Positions 5,890-6,795 of a stretch of DNA of 6,795 nt are shown here, piece after piece. The stretch spans positions 1-6,795 of the forward strand of contig JBKHBQ010000212.1 of assembly GCA_046542305.1 (NCBI GenBank), given 5' to 3'. The DNA is from JBKHBQ01 sp046542305 (GTDB lineage: Bacteria > Bacteroidota > Bacteroidia > Bacteroidales > 4484-276). The notes beneath the pieces are model-generated. The model did no database searches, was not told the origin of the DNA, and saw only the letters and a program-made list of their open reading frames with translations. The position numbers and the translations under genes were made by a program. Numbering within the stretch: the first letter of the stretch is position 1; each line of letters starts with the position of its first letter.

Positions 5890-6795
5890 CTAATCTGTGT
5901 CACGCTCCTCCTGCCACATATCCCAGTATTTCGCCATGCGCTTTGTAAACCGCTTCGGTTTTTCATGATAAATTCTCCCGGCCAGAATGCCGGCGGACGT
6001 ACGGAATTTATCACTTTCTGATCGAATGATGCGGTTTACCGGATGTTCAGGATTGCTGCCGATGGATGGGAGTTCGGCAAGTGTGGCTTTCAACACCGTT
6101 AAATCATGATCGTCGCCGAGATCATCTGCAAGCTGATGCGTTTCGCGGGCCCAGCGTTTCAGAACCGGCCCCCAACTTAGTTTAAGCAGGTTGATATGGT
6201 ACCACAGGTATTTGACGCGCTTCCTGAATTCATGGAAATTTTTATCTCCGGCTGTGTCATACGCTTTCGCAAATCCCTTGTAACCCCGCTTATACACCCT
6301 GTTCAGCCCGGGATAAATCACCCCGAAATCAGTCTTTTCCGAAACCGGCCAGTTATCGATGGATTTTATCGATTGTTCCAGTTCGTTTCGCACTTGTTCC
6401 AGCACATTTTCATTTTCGAGCTTTTGACGGATCACGATTTTCTCCTTTTCAGCAATCCATGACGGCACGTGTATTTCCCATTGTTCGGTAGTTTCGCTGG
6501 CATAATCCCGACGCAACTGCCCGAGCGTTTCCACCTGTGTACGGGCATCGCGCAGCGGCGACAGCATCCGGCCGAGATCGCGGTAATAAACATTTGATTT
6601 TTTATAGAATTCTTTTCCTGTATCGTACCTCACAAGCCGAAGCAGGGCTCTGACCTTTTTCAGGCGCTTTCGCACATCATGCACCGCCTCATGTGCATCT
6701 TCCTGCCGGATGGATGCAAGTGCCTTGTTGATTTGTTCCGATGCAATACGTTTAACAGCCGACCCTGCCGGCTCTCCTTTTTTAAAATAATAAGC
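5890..6795 (-). CDS. CHAD-domain protein, probable polyphosphate-binding protein (5' end just outside window)
   Basis: The frame is open from the right edge to a TAG stop at 5890, giving 301 visible residues and no start codon. It begins AYYFKKGEPAGSAVKRIASE, which resembles the usual first residues of CHAD proteins, so probably only a few are missing. A GTG at 6684 is not a credible start because it would remove this conserved helix. The CHAD domain is an all-helical duplication, and both halves show: VHDVRKRLKKVRALLRL (38-54) with LSPLRDARTQ (78-87), then FHEFRKRVKYLWY (187-199) with LGDDHDLTVL (226-235). The basic Arg/Lys/His faces bind polyphosphate in studied members, some of which localise to polyphosphate granules. 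No CYTH triphosphatase domain is visible in this part. There is no signal peptide or membrane segment in what is seen. No terminator is evident after the stop, so read-through into the receptor gene is possible. Confidence 0.88.
   Translation of the reverse strand, partial: AYYFKKGEPAGSAVKRIASEQINKALASIRQEDAHEAVHDVRKRLKKVRALLRLVRYDTGKEFYKKSNVYYRDLGRMLSPLRDARTQVETLGQLRRDYASETTEQWEIHVPSWIAEKEKIVIRQKLENENVLEQVRNELEQSIKSIDNWPVSEKTDFGVIYPGLNRVYKRGYKGFAKAYDTAGDKNFHEFRKRVKYLWYHINLLKLSWGPVLKRWARETHQLADDLGDDHDLTVLKATLAELPSIGSNPEHPVNRIIRSESDKFRTSAGILAGRIYHEKPKRFTKRMAKYWDMWQEERDTD

Noticed and set aside
5882..5900. Shine-Dalgarno-like AAGGAGG on the plus strand followed by a GTG
   Set aside because: The frame would run antisense into the CHAD gene with no recognisable product, and genes in this phylum rarely rely on Shine-Dalgarno motifs.
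1..6795. Mobile element, CRISPR array, RiPP cluster, phage-defence system or RNA gene
   Set aside because: I read both strands for transposase or integrase motifs, terminal inverted repeats, direct-repeat/spacer patterns, tRNA-like cloverleafs and short precursor peptides beside the M16 pair, and saw none that were convincing.

Overview
The window looks like a chromosomal segment of a Bacteroidota bacterium. The evidence is a TonB-dependent receptor carrying the N-terminal carboxypeptidase-regulatory-like domain typical of that phylum, a secreted fibronectin-III-type protein of the kind seen among type IX secretion cargo, start codons preceded by A/T-rich sequence instead of Shine-Dalgarno motifs, and matches to the Bacteroidota -7 promoter element TAnnTTTG. 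I cannot name the genus.

All five genes lie on the minus strand, so transcription runs from high to low coordinates. In that order they are: (1) a CHAD-domain, polyphosphate-binding-type protein whose extreme N-terminus is cut by the right edge (6795-5890); (2) a TonB-dependent outer-membrane receptor of about 791 residues with no SusD-like partner (5822-3447); (3) a catalytically competent M16 zinc peptidase (3344-2097); (4) a second M16 homologue that has lost the zinc site (2100-808); and (5) the N-terminal 267 residues of a secreted FN3-repeat protein, cut by the left edge (803-1).

Between the receptor and the first peptidase is a compact boundary: a GC-rich hairpin with a T-tract (candidate terminator), then a candidate -7 box. 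This suggests the last three genes form their own transcription unit. Within it the spacing is very tight: the two peptidase genes share an ATGA overlap, and the FN3 gene starts four bases after the second peptidase's stop codon. A second candidate promoter sits directly in front of the receptor, only four bases from its likely start codon.

The clearest biological point is the M16 pair. One subunit keeps HxxEH but lacks the C-terminal Arg/Tyr pair; the other keeps Arg/Tyr but has lost HxxEH. That is the signature of an obligate heterodimer with a split active site. Neither subunit has a signal peptide, so the enzyme is probably cytoplasmic, yet its operon partner is exported. I see no RNA genes, mobile elements, CRISPR arrays or notable DNA repeats, and no gene-free stretch longer than about 100 bases.
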